Origin: JANQPX01 sp039197065
GTDB taxonomy: Bacteria > Pseudomonadota > Alphaproteobacteria > Geminicoccales > Geminicoccaceae
Direction of reading: 5' to 3'
Assembly (NCBI GenBank): GCA_039197065.1
Contig: JBCCUL010000045.1
Location: forward strand, 1 to 56,075
DNA length: 56,075 bases
Below are positions 16,597-25,053 of the stretch, in pieces. The position numbers and the translations under genes were made by a program. The notes below the pieces were generated by a model. It did no database searches, was not told where the DNA came from, and saw only the letters and a list, made by a program, of their open reading frames with translations. Positions within the stretch are counted from its first letter, which is position 1; the number at the start of each line of letters is the position of its first letter.

Positions 16597-18201
16597 CTAC
16601 TGGTTTCCGCGGATCAGATCGCTTGCCTTCTCGGCGATCATGATCGTCGGGGCGTTGGTGTTGGAGCCGATCAGGCTCGGCATGATCGAGCTGTCGCAGA
16701 TGCGGATGCCATCCAGGCCGCGCACGCGGAGTTGCGGATCGACGACGGCCATGTCGTCGACGCCCATCTTGCAGGTGCAGGTCGGATGGTAGGATGTGCG
16801 ACCATATTGGCGGGCATAGGCTTCGAAATCCGCCTGCGTCTTGACCTTCTCGTCGGGAAAACGGAGCGCCTTCACATACTTCTTCAGGCTCGACTGCGAG
16901 AAGATTTCGCAGCTGATCTTTACCCCCTCGACCGAGGTCTTAAGGTCGTCCTGCTCGGCCAGGAAGTTGGGATCGACGATCGGCGGATGGAGCGGATCAG
17001 CCGAGCGAAGACGAACCGTGCCGCGGCTTTTGGGACGAAGCGTGTAGGAGTTGAGCGTGATGCCCGATGATCCCGGCGGCACGCTCGGCACGCCTGCCTC
17101 GGCGCCAGCGCCGGCGAGGAAATGGAACTGCAGGTCGGGGATCGGGCTCGCCTTGTCCGCATACCAAAAGGCGCCGCCTTCGACGATGTTCGAGGTCACG
17201 GGACCTGAGTTGAAGAGGTAGTATTGAATGCCGGCCAGCGCCGCCCAGTGCCATTTGTTGTATTTGTCGAGGCTGTAATGGCCGGTCAGCTCGGCGACGA
17301 TGTCGATGCCGAAATGGTCGTTCAGGTTCTCACCAACTCCCGGCAGGTCGTGCACCACGTCGATGCCATGCTCTTTCAGGTGGGCTGCCGGACCGACCCC
17401 GGAGAGCATCATGATCTTAGGCGTACCGATGGCGCCTGAGGTGACGATGACCTCGCTGTCGGCGCGTGCCGTCACACTTTCCTGGCCATTGAAATAGCGA
17501 ACACCAGTCGCGCGTGTGCCCTCGAAGGTGATGCGATCGACCAGGCAGCCGGTCTCGACCTTGAGATTGCGCCGGTGCATCACCGGCTTCAGGTAACCGA
17601 CGGCGGCCGAGCAGCGGCGATAGTTCTTGGTGGTGGTCTGATAGACGCCGGAGCCCGCCTGCCGCTCGCCGTTGAAGTCGGGGTTGTAGGGAATTCCGAG
17701 TTCCTGGCAGGCCTTGACGAAGGCCCGTGTCATCGGCTGGGGATCGGGAATATTCGAGACGCCGAGCCCGCCTTCCGTGCCGTGCCAGTCGCCGGCGAAA
17801 ATGGTGTTGCCTTCGGAGCGGATGAAATATTGCTGGATGTCCTTGAACGCCCAGTCGTCGCAGCCCTCCTCGTTCGCCCAACGGTCATAGTCCGCCGGAT
17901 TGCCGCGCGTAAAAACCTCGGCGTTGATCGAGCTGCCCCCGCCGATCACGCGCGCCTGGGCGTAGGGGATTTCTCGATTGTTGGCATGCTTCTGCGGCGC
18001 CGTGGTGAGGCCCCAGGTGTGCGGACCGTCGGTCATCTTGGCGAAGCCGACCGGCATGTGGATGAGGTAGTGATTGTCATCGCCGCCGGCCTCCAGCAGA
18101 AGCACACGCACATCGGCGTTCTCGCTCAGCCGGTTCGCCAGCACGCAGCCCGCAGAACCACCGCCGACGATCACATAGTCGTAACCTCTGTCCGCCATCA
18201 T
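16597..18201 (-). CDS. GMC family FAD oxidoreductase (choline dehydrogenase-like)
   Basis: A 534-residue alcohol oxidoreductase. The Rossmann FAD motif is YDYVIVGGGSAGCVLANRL, followed by LLLEAGG; then GGGSSINAEVFTRGNPADYD (GMC signature 1), VTSGAIGTPKIMMLSGVGP (signature 2), the active-site His in RTSYHPTCTCKMG and the terminal GSNTNAPTIMIAEKASD with Asn. It oxidises a primary or secondary alcohol, probably feeding a quinone or cytochrome. Convergent with the DmdA-like gene (17 bp apart) and at the end of the transporter/ADH strand. About half-identical in style to the GMC at 25.1 kb, so the two may be paralogues that divide the substrate range. Confidence 0.94.
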   Translation of the reverse strand: MMADRGYDYVIVGGGSAGCVLANRLSENADVRVLLLEAGGDDNHYLIHMPVGFAKMTDGPHTWGLTTAPQKHANNREIPYAQARVIGGGSSINAEVFTRGNPADYDRWANEEGCDDWAFKDIQQYFIRSEGNTIFAGDWHGTEGGLGVSNIPDPQPMTRAFVKACQELGIPYNPDFNGERQAGSGVYQTTTKNYRRCSAAVGYLKPVMHRRNLKVETGCLVDRITFEGTRATGVRYFNGQESVTARADSEVIVTSGAIGTPKIMMLSGVGPAAHLKEHGIDVVHDLPGVGENLNDHFGIDIVAELTGHYSLDKYNKWHWAALAGIQYYLFNSGPVTSNIVEGGAFWYADKASPIPDLQFHFLAGAGAEAGVPSVPPGSSGITLNSYTLRPKSRGTVRLRSADPLHPPIVDPNFLAEQDDLKTSVEGVKISCEIFSQSSLKKYVKALRFPDEKVKTQADFEAYARQYGRTSYHPTCTCKMGVDDMAVVDPQLRVRGLDGIRICDSSIMPSLIGSNTNAPTIMIAEKASDLIRGNQ

Positions 18202-18269
18202 CCCGATCCGTTGGTCGTGTTGCTCTTGTGCAGCTCAAAACAAAATCTGCGGTGTGGCCGCGCCACCCA

Positions 18270-19301
18270 CTACATGACGATCTGCGTCTTTAGATCCTCC
18301 GGCCGATCGGCGAAGCTGTCAAAGGCATCCTGGATCTTCTCAAGTGGATAGGATGCGCGCGTGAACAGGTCCGTCTTGATCCGGCCGTGGGTCAGCAGGG
18401 TCAGCGAATCGTGCATGTCTTCCCTCATGCCGGAGACCGATCCTTTTACCGAGTTCTCTTCGAGGATCGTGGTCAGGATGTCCAGCGAGAGCGCTTCGTT
18501 CGGTCCGGTCAGGCCAAAGGCGGCGAGGTGCCCGCCTTTGCGCATCAGTTCGGTCGCCTTGGCGTAGAGTCCAACATTGCCGACGCTTTCGATCACGATG
18601 TCGGCGCCGCGACCATCGGTGGCATCAAGCACTGTCTGCTTCAGGACCGCGGGATCGCTGACGCCGACATCCGCGCCGGCATCGAGCGCCATCTGCACCC
18701 GTTCGAGGCTGATATCCGCGGCGATGATCGGAGCGGCTCCGATGGTGCGCATCAGCTGGACATGGAGATTGCCGATCGGTCCGACACCGAGAATGACGAC
18801 GGACTGGCCAAAGGTGACGCGCGCCTTTCTCGCAGCGCGCACGACACAGGCAAGCGGTTCGGTCAGCGCCAGAACTTCCGGGCAGATGGCCTCCGATGCT
18901 GGGATAACGAGTTGAGCAGGTACCGCCAGATACTCGGCGAAGGCGCCGTCGATCGTGATTCCCATCTGCTGCATCTCGGGACAGTTAAGGATCTCGTGGC
19001 GACGACACCAATAGCAGTTGTTGCAACCGATATTCATGTCGACCACGACGGGCTGGCCCTCCCGGAGCCCGGTCACGTCAGGCCCGAGGCCTGCGACATG
19101 TCCTGTGAACTCGTGGCCGGGGATCATCGGCAGTTTGTCGACGGCGTAAGCGCCATTGAAGATGTGAATGTCCGTGCCGCAAATGCCGGTGCGCGCAATC
19201 TTGATCAGCGCTTCGCCTCGGCCGGGCTCGGGGCGCGGCACGTCCTTCACCTCGAACCGGCCGGGCTCGACCAGCACAGCGGCGCACATGGTCGTGGTCA
19301 C
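18270..19301 (-). CDS. Zinc-dependent medium-chain alcohol dehydrogenase
   Basis: MDR enzyme of 343 residues. Catalytic zinc ligands lie in GICGTDIH (Cys) and GHEFTGHV (His-Glu); the structural zinc lobe has four Cys in GCNNCYWCRRHEILNC. The NAD(P) loop is VVILGVGPIGNLHVQL. This pattern is close to sorbitol/threonine dehydrogenase-like enzymes acting on polyols. The ATG overlaps the stop of the permease gene by 4 bp, so it belongs to the importer operon, which suggests that it oxidises the imported compound or an early product. Confidence 0.93.
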   Translation of the reverse strand: MTTTMCAAVLVEPGRFEVKDVPRPEPGRGEALIKIARTGICGTDIHIFNGAYAVDKLPMIPGHEFTGHVAGLGPDVTGLREGQPVVVDMNIGCNNCYWCRRHEILNCPEMQQMGITIDGAFAEYLAVPAQLVIPASEAICPEVLALTEPLACVVRAARKARVTFGQSVVILGVGPIGNLHVQLMRTIGAAPIIAADISLERVQMALDAGADVGVSDPAVLKQTVLDATDGRGADIVIESVGNVGLYAKATELMRKGGHLAAFGLTGPNEALSLDILTTILEENSVKGSVSGMREDMHDSLTLLTHGRIKTDLFTRASYPLEKIQDAFDSFADRPEDLKTQIVM

Positions 19302-20242
19302 TTGACCACGCCTCGAAGCTTGCTGCGGTCGATGGTCAGGGCGATCGCGATGATCAGGACGACGCCGAACACCATCTGCTGCTGGGTGGCGTCGACTTCG
19401 AGATAGACCATGGCGGCGCGGATCACCATCACGATGAGCGTGCCGATAGCCGTGTTGAGCACCCCGCCGACCCCGCCGGTGAGCGGCGTGCCGCCGACCA
19501 GGACAGCGACGATGGCAAGCAACAAAAATCCATTGGCTAGGTTGGCGTCGCCGCCGGAGAGCTTGACCGAGAACATCAGGCCGGCGATGGCGGCAAAGGT
19601 GCCGGAGAGCGCGAAGGCCAGGATTTTCACGCGATCGACGTTCAGGCCCGAGGCGACCGCGGCGAGTTCGCCCGCTCCAACGGCCTTCAGCGCGCGGCCG
19701 AAGGTGGTGCGAGTCTGGAGGAACCAGGCGATGGCCAGTAGAACGCCTGCGATGATCAGCGGATGTGGGATTCCGGCGGTCGAGGCAAACATCCAGCCGA
19801 AGCTTTCATTGCGCGCGGTCGCATCCATTGAAAGGGCACGCTCGCCGGAGAAATACTTCGCGGCCGAGAGGGCAACGAAGCCCATGGCCAGGGTCGAGAC
19901 GAAGGACGGGACGTAGAGGCGGGTGGTGACGAAGCCGGAGATCGCGCCGATTAGGAAGCCGGCGAGCACGCAAAGAAGGGCGACGCCGATGCCGAACTGG
20001 GCGAGATAGACGGTGGCGAGCACGGTGATCAGGTTCGCGACTTGCTGGGCGGAGAGATCAATGCCGCCGATATAGATCGCAAACGTCATGCCGAGCGCCA
20101 TGATGAACAGCGGGGCGACATCGGTGGCCAGCGACAGCAGGCCTGATGGGTTGAAGAAGCTGGGATTGATGAGGCCTACGATGACGACGAGGCCCAGCAG
20201 CGTGATCCAGGGCAGATGCGGTCTGATGGTTTCCAAGTTCAT
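19298..20242 (-). CDS. Ribose-type (CUT2) ABC transporter permease
   Basis: A 314-residue RbsC-family inner-membrane permease. It has about eight to ten hydrophobic helices, the family phrase TFAIYIGGIDLSAQQVANL (the GGIDLS motif), a second motif TTFGRALKAVGAGELAAVASGLNVDRVKI, and VLVGGTPLTGGVGGVLNTAIG. The motif TFGRALKAVG...A is the ATPase coupling (EAA-like) region. It lies 9 bp after the ATPase gene and overlaps the ADH gene. It forms the importer with the second permease at 21.8 kb. Confidence 0.93.
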   Translation of the reverse strand: MNLETIRPHLPWITLLGLVVIVGLINPSFFNPSGLLSLATDVAPLFIMALGMTFAIYIGGIDLSAQQVANLITVLATVYLAQFGIGVALLCVLAGFLIGAISGFVTTRLYVPSFVSTLAMGFVALSAAKYFSGERALSMDATARNESFGWMFASTAGIPHPLIIAGVLLAIAWFLQTRTTFGRALKAVGAGELAAVASGLNVDRVKILAFALSGTFAAIAGLMFSVKLSGGDANLANGFLLLAIVAVLVGGTPLTGGVGGVLNTAIGTLIVMVIRAAMVYLEVDATQQQMVFGVVLIIAIALTIDRSKLRGVVK

Positions 20243-20251
20243 GAACCTGCC

Positions 20252-21757
20252 TCAGATCATGTGGTGAACGAGGTCGTAGAGCGACGGCTTGTCGCCGGGC
20301 CTGCCGTCGAAGCGTTTTTGGAATTCGCCGTCCTTGATGACGATGATCGTGTGGCTGAGCCCGATGGCTTCCTCGAGCGTATCGGCGATCAGGATGATGC
20401 CGATGCCCGCATCCGACATCTCGCGCACCATCTCGTAGACGTCCTCCTTGGCGCCGATATCGAGGCCGCGGGTCGGGTGATCGAGCAGGATGATATCCGA
20501 GCCGCCGGAGCGCCATTTGGCGAGCACGACCTTTTGCTGATTGCCGCCTGAAAGACCGCCGCAGTCCTTGTATTCACTGGGCGTCTTGATCCCTAGGCGC
20601 TCGATCCAGTTTTTCGCGAGTTTCTTCTCCTCGCCGGTGCGCAGCACACCGTTGCTGGCATAGTTCTCCATCTGGCTGAGCGTCATGTTTTCATAGACGT
20701 TCATGCCGCCCACGATACCCTCGACCTTCCGCTCGCGCGGCACATAGCCGACGCCGCGCTCGACGCCGCCGCGGGCGGTAAACTGGGCGATCTGCTCGCC
20801 CTTGATCGTCACCTTGCCGGCGCTCGGCGTTTCGAGGCCATAGATCGTGCGCAGGATCGCTTCCCGCCCCGAGCCTTCCGTGCCGACCAGGCAAAGCACC
20901 TCGCCCGCATGTAGCGAAAAAGAAATATTCTTGAAGCGGGAGCCATTGCTGACATCGTCGAACTGCAGCAGCACACTCTCGGCATCGTAGGCCTGCTGCT
21001 TTTGCTCGCGGTAATATTCCTTGTCGACTTCACGGCCGACCATCTTGTGCTGAATGGCGTCGACGTCGGCCTCGTCATGGCCGACCACGTCGACCACCTC
21101 GCCATCCTTCATGACATAGATGCGATCGGAGAGCTCCAGCACTTCGTCCATGCGATGGCTGACGAAGATGAAGGAAGCGCGCTTGGTGAGGTCGCGGACG
21201 AGCTTGAACAGAAGCTCGACCTCCTCCTTCGCGAGCACCGAGGTCGGCTCGTCGAGAAGGATCACCAGATCGCCGTCGACTCGCTCTTCGAGGGTCAGAA
21301 CCTTGGCGAGTTCGACCAGCTGGCGTTGGGCGAAGGACAGCTTCGAGGTGATGGTGGCCGGATCGATGTCGAGCTTGACCTTGGCGAGCTGATGTTGGGC
21401 GGCATCGGCCATGCTCTTCCAGTCGATGACGCCGTAGCTCACAAACTGTTGCTCGAAGCCCAGAAATATATTCTCCATCACCGTGAGGTTGGTGATAAGG
21501 GACTGTTCCTGAAACACCATGCCGATGCCGTGATCCATGGCCTGGCGCGGGTTTTGGAAACGCACCGTCGTGCCGTCGATGGTGATGTTGCCGCCGTCGG
21601 GCTGATAGGCGCCGTAGATCACCTTCATCAGCGTCGACTTGCCGGCGCCGTTCTCGCCGACAAGACCGACAATCTCCCCACGCTTGACCTCGAAGTCGAC
21701 CGCCTTGAGGGCATGGACGCCTGGGAAGTGCTTGTCGACCTGTTTGAGTTCGTACAT
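20252..21757 (-). CDS. Ribose-type ABC transporter ATP-binding protein (two ABC domains)
   Basis: A 501-residue RbsA/MglA-type ATPase. The first domain has GENGAGKST (Walker A), LSFAQRQLVELAKVL (signature) and VILLDEPTSVL (Walker B). The second has the usual degenerate Walker A (GTEGSGREAI), LSGGNQQKVVLAKW and IILLDHPTRGLD with His replacing the Glu. One site is thus expected to be weak, as is common in this family. It energises the two permeases. It sits between them in the operon, 11 bp after the upstream permease. Confidence 0.95.
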   Translation of the reverse strand: MYELKQVDKHFPGVHALKAVDFEVKRGEIVGLVGENGAGKSTLMKVIYGAYQPDGGNITIDGTTVRFQNPRQAMDHGIGMVFQEQSLITNLTVMENIFLGFEQQFVSYGVIDWKSMADAAQHQLAKVKLDIDPATITSKLSFAQRQLVELAKVLTLEERVDGDLVILLDEPTSVLAKEEVELLFKLVRDLTKRASFIFVSHRMDEVLELSDRIYVMKDGEVVDVVGHDEADVDAIQHKMVGREVDKEYYREQKQQAYDAESVLLQFDDVSNGSRFKNISFSLHAGEVLCLVGTEGSGREAILRTIYGLETPSAGKVTIKGEQIAQFTARGGVERGVGYVPRERKVEGIVGGMNVYENMTLSQMENYASNGVLRTGEEKKLAKNWIERLGIKTPSEYKDCGGLSGGNQQKVVLAKWRSGGSDIILLDHPTRGLDIGAKEDVYEMVREMSDAGIGIILIADTLEEAIGLSHTIIVIKDGEFQKRFDGRPGDKPSLYDLVHHMI

Positions 21758-21768
21758 CGCGCCAGACC

Positions 21769-22812
21769 CTATTTTACGAAGCTGACGGATTTGCGGTCGG
21801 TGGAAAGCACGACCGCGATGATCACCAGGAGGCCGAGCACGCCGTCCTGGACGTAGCCGGGAAGACCGATCACCACCATGCCGTTATTGATGACGTTCAC
21901 GACCAGGACGCCGACCAGCGTGTTCCAGACACCACCGATGCCGCCCCAAAGGGCGGTGCCGCCGACCACGACTGCGGTGATCGAGATGAACATGAAATTG
22001 TTGCCGGTGGCGGTCTCGGCGATGCCGATGCGCCCAACCGCGAGGAGCGCGCCAACCGCGAAAAAAATGCCGGCGAGCATGAAGCCCAGGACGCGGACGC
22101 GCTCGACATTGAGGCCACTCGCATGAGCCAGTTCCTCCCCACCGCCGACGGCGTAGAAATTGCGGCCGAGCGTGGTGCGGGACTGGATGAACCAGGCGAT
22201 CAGGAGAAAGGCGAGCGCCACGTAGCACATGATCGGAAAGTTGAAGATGCGCTCGGTCAGGAGCGAACGGAAAAGCTCGTCCTCGACCCGGATGCGGTCG
22301 CCGCCGGTCAGAAGAAGGGCAAAACCGGTGCCGACGAAGCCCATGGCGAGGCTCGCCATGAAGGAGGGTATCTTGAGCCGGACATGGACGAGCCCGTTGA
22401 TGAAGCCCATCACAGCCCCCACCAGCATGGCGAGCGGGATCGCCAAGATGCCGAAGCTTGCGATCGTGCCACCCCAGGCGAGGAAGGCAAAGGCGAAGAT
22501 CACGGCGCAGACCGAGACCGTGCCCTCCATGCTGAGATCGATCGAACCCATGATGATGATGAAGGTCACGCCGACCGCGACCATGAGGGCGGGGCTCGCC
22601 GCGACGAAGATGCGGGCGGCATTGCGGATCGAGAAAAACCGGCTGTCGACCAGATAGATGTGGTCCTTCCCCTCGCGAAAATCCTCCAGCCACTCGAAGA
22701 AGGGAAAGAGGAGCATCAGGACAGCCAGCACCAGGAGCGGCGCCCATTTGATGATCCGCTCCCTGGTGAGAAACCTCTCCATCGGCGGCGACTGGATCGC
22801 AATGTCGGTCAT
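21769..22812 (-). CDS. Ribose-type (CUT2) ABC transporter permease, second subunit
   Basis: A 347-residue RbsC-family protein with the motif VTFIIIMGSIDLSMEGTVSV, coupling segment TTLGRNFYAVGGGEELAHASGLNVERVRVL and the C-terminal VVVGGTALWGGIGGVWNTLVG. Like the 19.3-kb subunit it spans the membrane many times; the pair likely forms a heterodimer. A cytoplasmic stretch near residues 40-60 (FEWLEDFREGKDH) is a mild oddity. It is 118 bp downstream of the binding-protein gene. Confidence 0.92.
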   Translation of the reverse strand: MTDIAIQSPPMERFLTRERIIKWAPLLVLAVLMLLFPFFEWLEDFREGKDHIYLVDSRFFSIRNAARIFVAASPALMVAVGVTFIIIMGSIDLSMEGTVSVCAVIFAFAFLAWGGTIASFGILAIPLAMLVGAVMGFINGLVHVRLKIPSFMASLAMGFVGTGFALLLTGGDRIRVEDELFRSLLTERIFNFPIMCYVALAFLLIAWFIQSRTTLGRNFYAVGGGEELAHASGLNVERVRVLGFMLAGIFFAVGALLAVGRIGIAETATGNNFMFISITAVVVGGTALWGGIGGVWNTLVGVLVVNVINNGMVVIGLPGYVQDGVLGLLVIIAVVLSTDRKSVSFVK

Positions 22813-22930
22813 GGTGCGCGCACCCTAAAAGGGCGATCCGTTAGAGGACGGAATCGTGGCTTCGGTCTTGTTTGAGAACGCCGGTCAGCCCGTGGCGGGC
22901 GCGACCGAACCACCGGCCGCGCCCCTAACG

Positions 22931-24037
22931 TTATTTGTACTGGATCTGGCCGTTGGACGGGCCCCAGAAGTCGGACCAGTCATAGGTCGGCACATTGTCC
23001 AGATAGTCCGCCTTGAACTGCAGCGCGTCCTCCGGCGTGACCATGATGGTCGGTCCGTAGAATTCGCGATGCTCGTTCGGCTCCTCGGACGGCTTGAAGA
23101 CGCCGGTCGCAGCATGATAGGCGAGCGATGCGGTGATGCCGCCGCCCCAGTGCGGGTTGGTGAAGACGGTCGCCAGGATTTTGCCCTCGGCCACCAGATC
23201 GACCGCCTGCGGATTGCCGTCATAGGTGACGATCGGAATGTCCATGCCTTCGGCGCGAAGGGCCTCGAGCACGCCATAGCCGATGGTGTCGTTGGCGCAG
23301 TGCACGCCGGTGATCTCGTCGCCATAACGGGTGATGAAGGACGACATGATTTGATTGGCCTTCTGGGTATCCCAGTCAGCTGGCTGGGCATCGAGCAGTT
23401 CGACGTCCGGGTAGTCGGCGAGCGCGTTCTTCAGACCCTGTAGCCGCTCGATCGCCGGGTTGTTGGACGCAATGCCGCCCAGATGAACCACGCCGCCCTT
23501 GCCGCCCATGGCTTCCAAGAGAATGCGCGCGGTCTCTTCGGCCGGCTTCTCGTCGGACCAGCTCATGTGGCTGACATAATTGTCGCCGAAGTCCCAGGGA
23601 TGGAGATCGTCGGTCTTGTTCCAGAGCGTCGAGACATAGGCGCCCGCTTCGACGCAGGCCTCGACCACAGGGCGCGCGTTCGGCGCATCATTGGTGTCGA
23701 TCGCAAGCGCCAGATCGCCATTGGTCTTGGCGAGCAACGCCTTGACGTCAGCGAGCGACTTTTCGGACGAACCCTCGTTGATCAGATGCGTAAGGGCATC
23801 CTTGGACTTGCCGAGGCTCTCGATAAACGCCTCACCGCCGGAGACGATCTCGTTCCAATAGGGGTTGGTACGGTTGCGATAGCTCCAGGCGACCGTCGGG
23901 TCGGCAATCGCCGCTCGCGCCATGCCCGGACCCATCAGGCCGGCCGCGGCAACGCCACCCAGACCATAGGCCGACGCCAACAGGAGATTGCGACGATTGA
24001 TCGTCTCCTGCTCGAGATATTTCTTGATGAACGACAT
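22931..24037 (-). CDS. Periplasmic sugar-binding protein of CUT2 importer, Tat-type signal
   Basis: A 368-residue type I periplasmic binding protein (Peripla_BP_4). The start MSFIKKYLEQETINRRNLLL has GGGAGG 5 nt upstream and a twin-arginine signal (NRRNLLLASAYGLGGVAAAG). A Tat signal on such a protein suggests folding before export. Ligand-lobe segments include LALAIDTNDAPNARP, GVHCANDTIGYGVLEAL and IPIVTYDGNPQAVDL, the last two typical of sugar/cyclitol binders with Asp and Asn contacts. First gene of the importer operon, divergent from tetR. Confidence 0.93.
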   Translation of the reverse strand: MSFIKKYLEQETINRRNLLLASAYGLGGVAAAGLMGPGMARAAIADPTVAWSYRNRTNPYWNEIVSGGEAFIESLGKSKDALTHLINEGSSEKSLADVKALLAKTNGDLALAIDTNDAPNARPVVEACVEAGAYVSTLWNKTDDLHPWDFGDNYVSHMSWSDEKPAEETARILLEAMGGKGGVVHLGGIASNNPAIERLQGLKNALADYPDVELLDAQPADWDTQKANQIMSSFITRYGDEITGVHCANDTIGYGVLEALRAEGMDIPIVTYDGNPQAVDLVAEGKILATVFTNPHWGGGITASLAYHAATGVFKPSEEPNEHREFYGPTIMVTPEDALQFKADYLDNVPTYDWSDFWGPSNGQIQYK

Positions 24038-24150
24038 GGAAGACCTCCCATTTTCCAATCGACCTCTTGATGAGGCCTCAGTCCCGTTGCCCTGGCGGCC
24101 GGCCGTTATGTGACGCTCCGGAATATGGACCGGCACCGTTGATTCGATCG

Positions 24151-24171
24151 GTAACGCACCAGTTAGTTACT
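24151..24171. promoter_or_regulatory. Operator-like inverted half-sites before tetR and importer operon
   Basis: GTAAC and GTTACT are inverted but separated by 10 bp rather than the 6-8 bp of the other sites, so this is a weaker fit. It lies between the divergent importer operon (start 24,037) and tetR (24,244), where autoregulation would be expected. Confidence 0.4.
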
Positions 24172-24243
24172 TTTAATTCCTTTTTCGTGTCAAGTCCACT
24201 ATAACTGTGCGTGGAAAGTCGTAATTCGGAGCCTGGGGACTCG

Positions 24244-24918
24244 ATGCAGACCGCACAGAACAAGATCCAAGGGGGCGACGCGCTGATGCCGAAAACCAAG
24301 CCGCGCGCTCGCGACGCCGATGCGACCAAGGCCCGGATCCTGGCCGCCGCCAAATCGGAGTTCGCCCGTCTCGGCCTCGCCGGCGCCCGCGTCGACGAGA
24401 TCGCGGAGAAGGCGAGCGCCAACAAGCGGATGATCTATCACTATTTCGGCAGCAAGGAGGATCTCTTCCAGGTGGTGCTGGAGGAGGCCTATCTCGACAT
24501 CCGAAGTGCGGAGCAGGAGCTCGACCTCGATCACCTGGCCCCGCGCGAGGCGCTGGAGCGGCTGGTGCGCTTCACCTGGAACTATTATCTCGACAACCCC
24601 GAATTCATCACGCTGGTCAACAGCGCCAACCTGCATCGCGGCCGCCATCTGGAAAATTCGGAGCGTCTCAAGACAGCGAGCCGCCGCTTCGTCATCATGG
24701 TGCGCGGCATTCTTGATCGTGGGGTTGCCGACGGCGTGTTCCGAGACGGCATCGACCCGGTCCAGCTCAACATCACCATCGCCGCGATCGGCTATTACTA
24801 CCTGACCAACCGCTTCACCGGCGGCATCCTGTTCGAGCGCGACTTCATGACGAAAGCCGCGCGTGAAAAGCGGCTGGCCTTCAACATCGACACGGTCATG
24901 CGCCTCGTCGAAGCCTAG
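24244..24918 (+). CDS. TetR/AcrR family transcriptional regulator
   Basis: About 224 residues. The N-terminal helix-turn-helix reads ATKARILAAAKSEFARLGL, GARVDEIAEKASANKRMIYHYFGSKEDLF, which is the TetR signature with the recognition helix ANKRMIYHYF. The C-terminal ligand domain (TWNYYLDNPEFITLVNSANLHRG) is unlike well-known subfamilies. It sits amid the catabolic genes and is the leading candidate for the AGTAAC-N6-GTTACT palindromes. ATG 24,244 (GGGGA upstream) was chosen; ATG 24,286 and GTG 24,211 are in frame. Ligand unknown, perhaps the pathway substrate or an acyl-CoA. Confidence 0.92.
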   Translation: MQTAQNKIQGGDALMPKTKPRARDADATKARILAAAKSEFARLGLAGARVDEIAEKASANKRMIYHYFGSKEDLFQVVLEEAYLDIRSAEQELDLDHLAPREALERLVRFTWNYYLDNPEFITLVNSANLHRGRHLENSERLKTASRRFVIMVRGILDRGVADGVFRDGIDPVQLNITIAAIGYYYLTNRFTGGILFERDFMTKAAREKRLAFNIDTVMRLVEA

Positions 24919-24920
24919 GG

Positions 24921-25018
24921 TGGCGTGGCCACCTCATTGGTTTCGTCCGCCTCTGCCAAGATCATTAGTATGCCGCCAGGTTTTCGAAGGGCGTCAAGGG
25001 TTCTAACGAAACGGTTCT
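24921..25018 (+). repeat. Dispersed repeat, TGGYRYGRCCAC/GTATGC family, copy b
   Basis: Begins 2 nt after the tetR TAG stop with TGGCGTGGCCACCTCATTG and has GTATGCCGCCAGG 47 nt in, the same spacing as copy a at 10,645. Similarity fades towards 25,018. Confidence 0.55.
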
Positions 25019-25053
25019 GCCAATAGGGTAAGAAAAACAGAGGGAGGCTGACC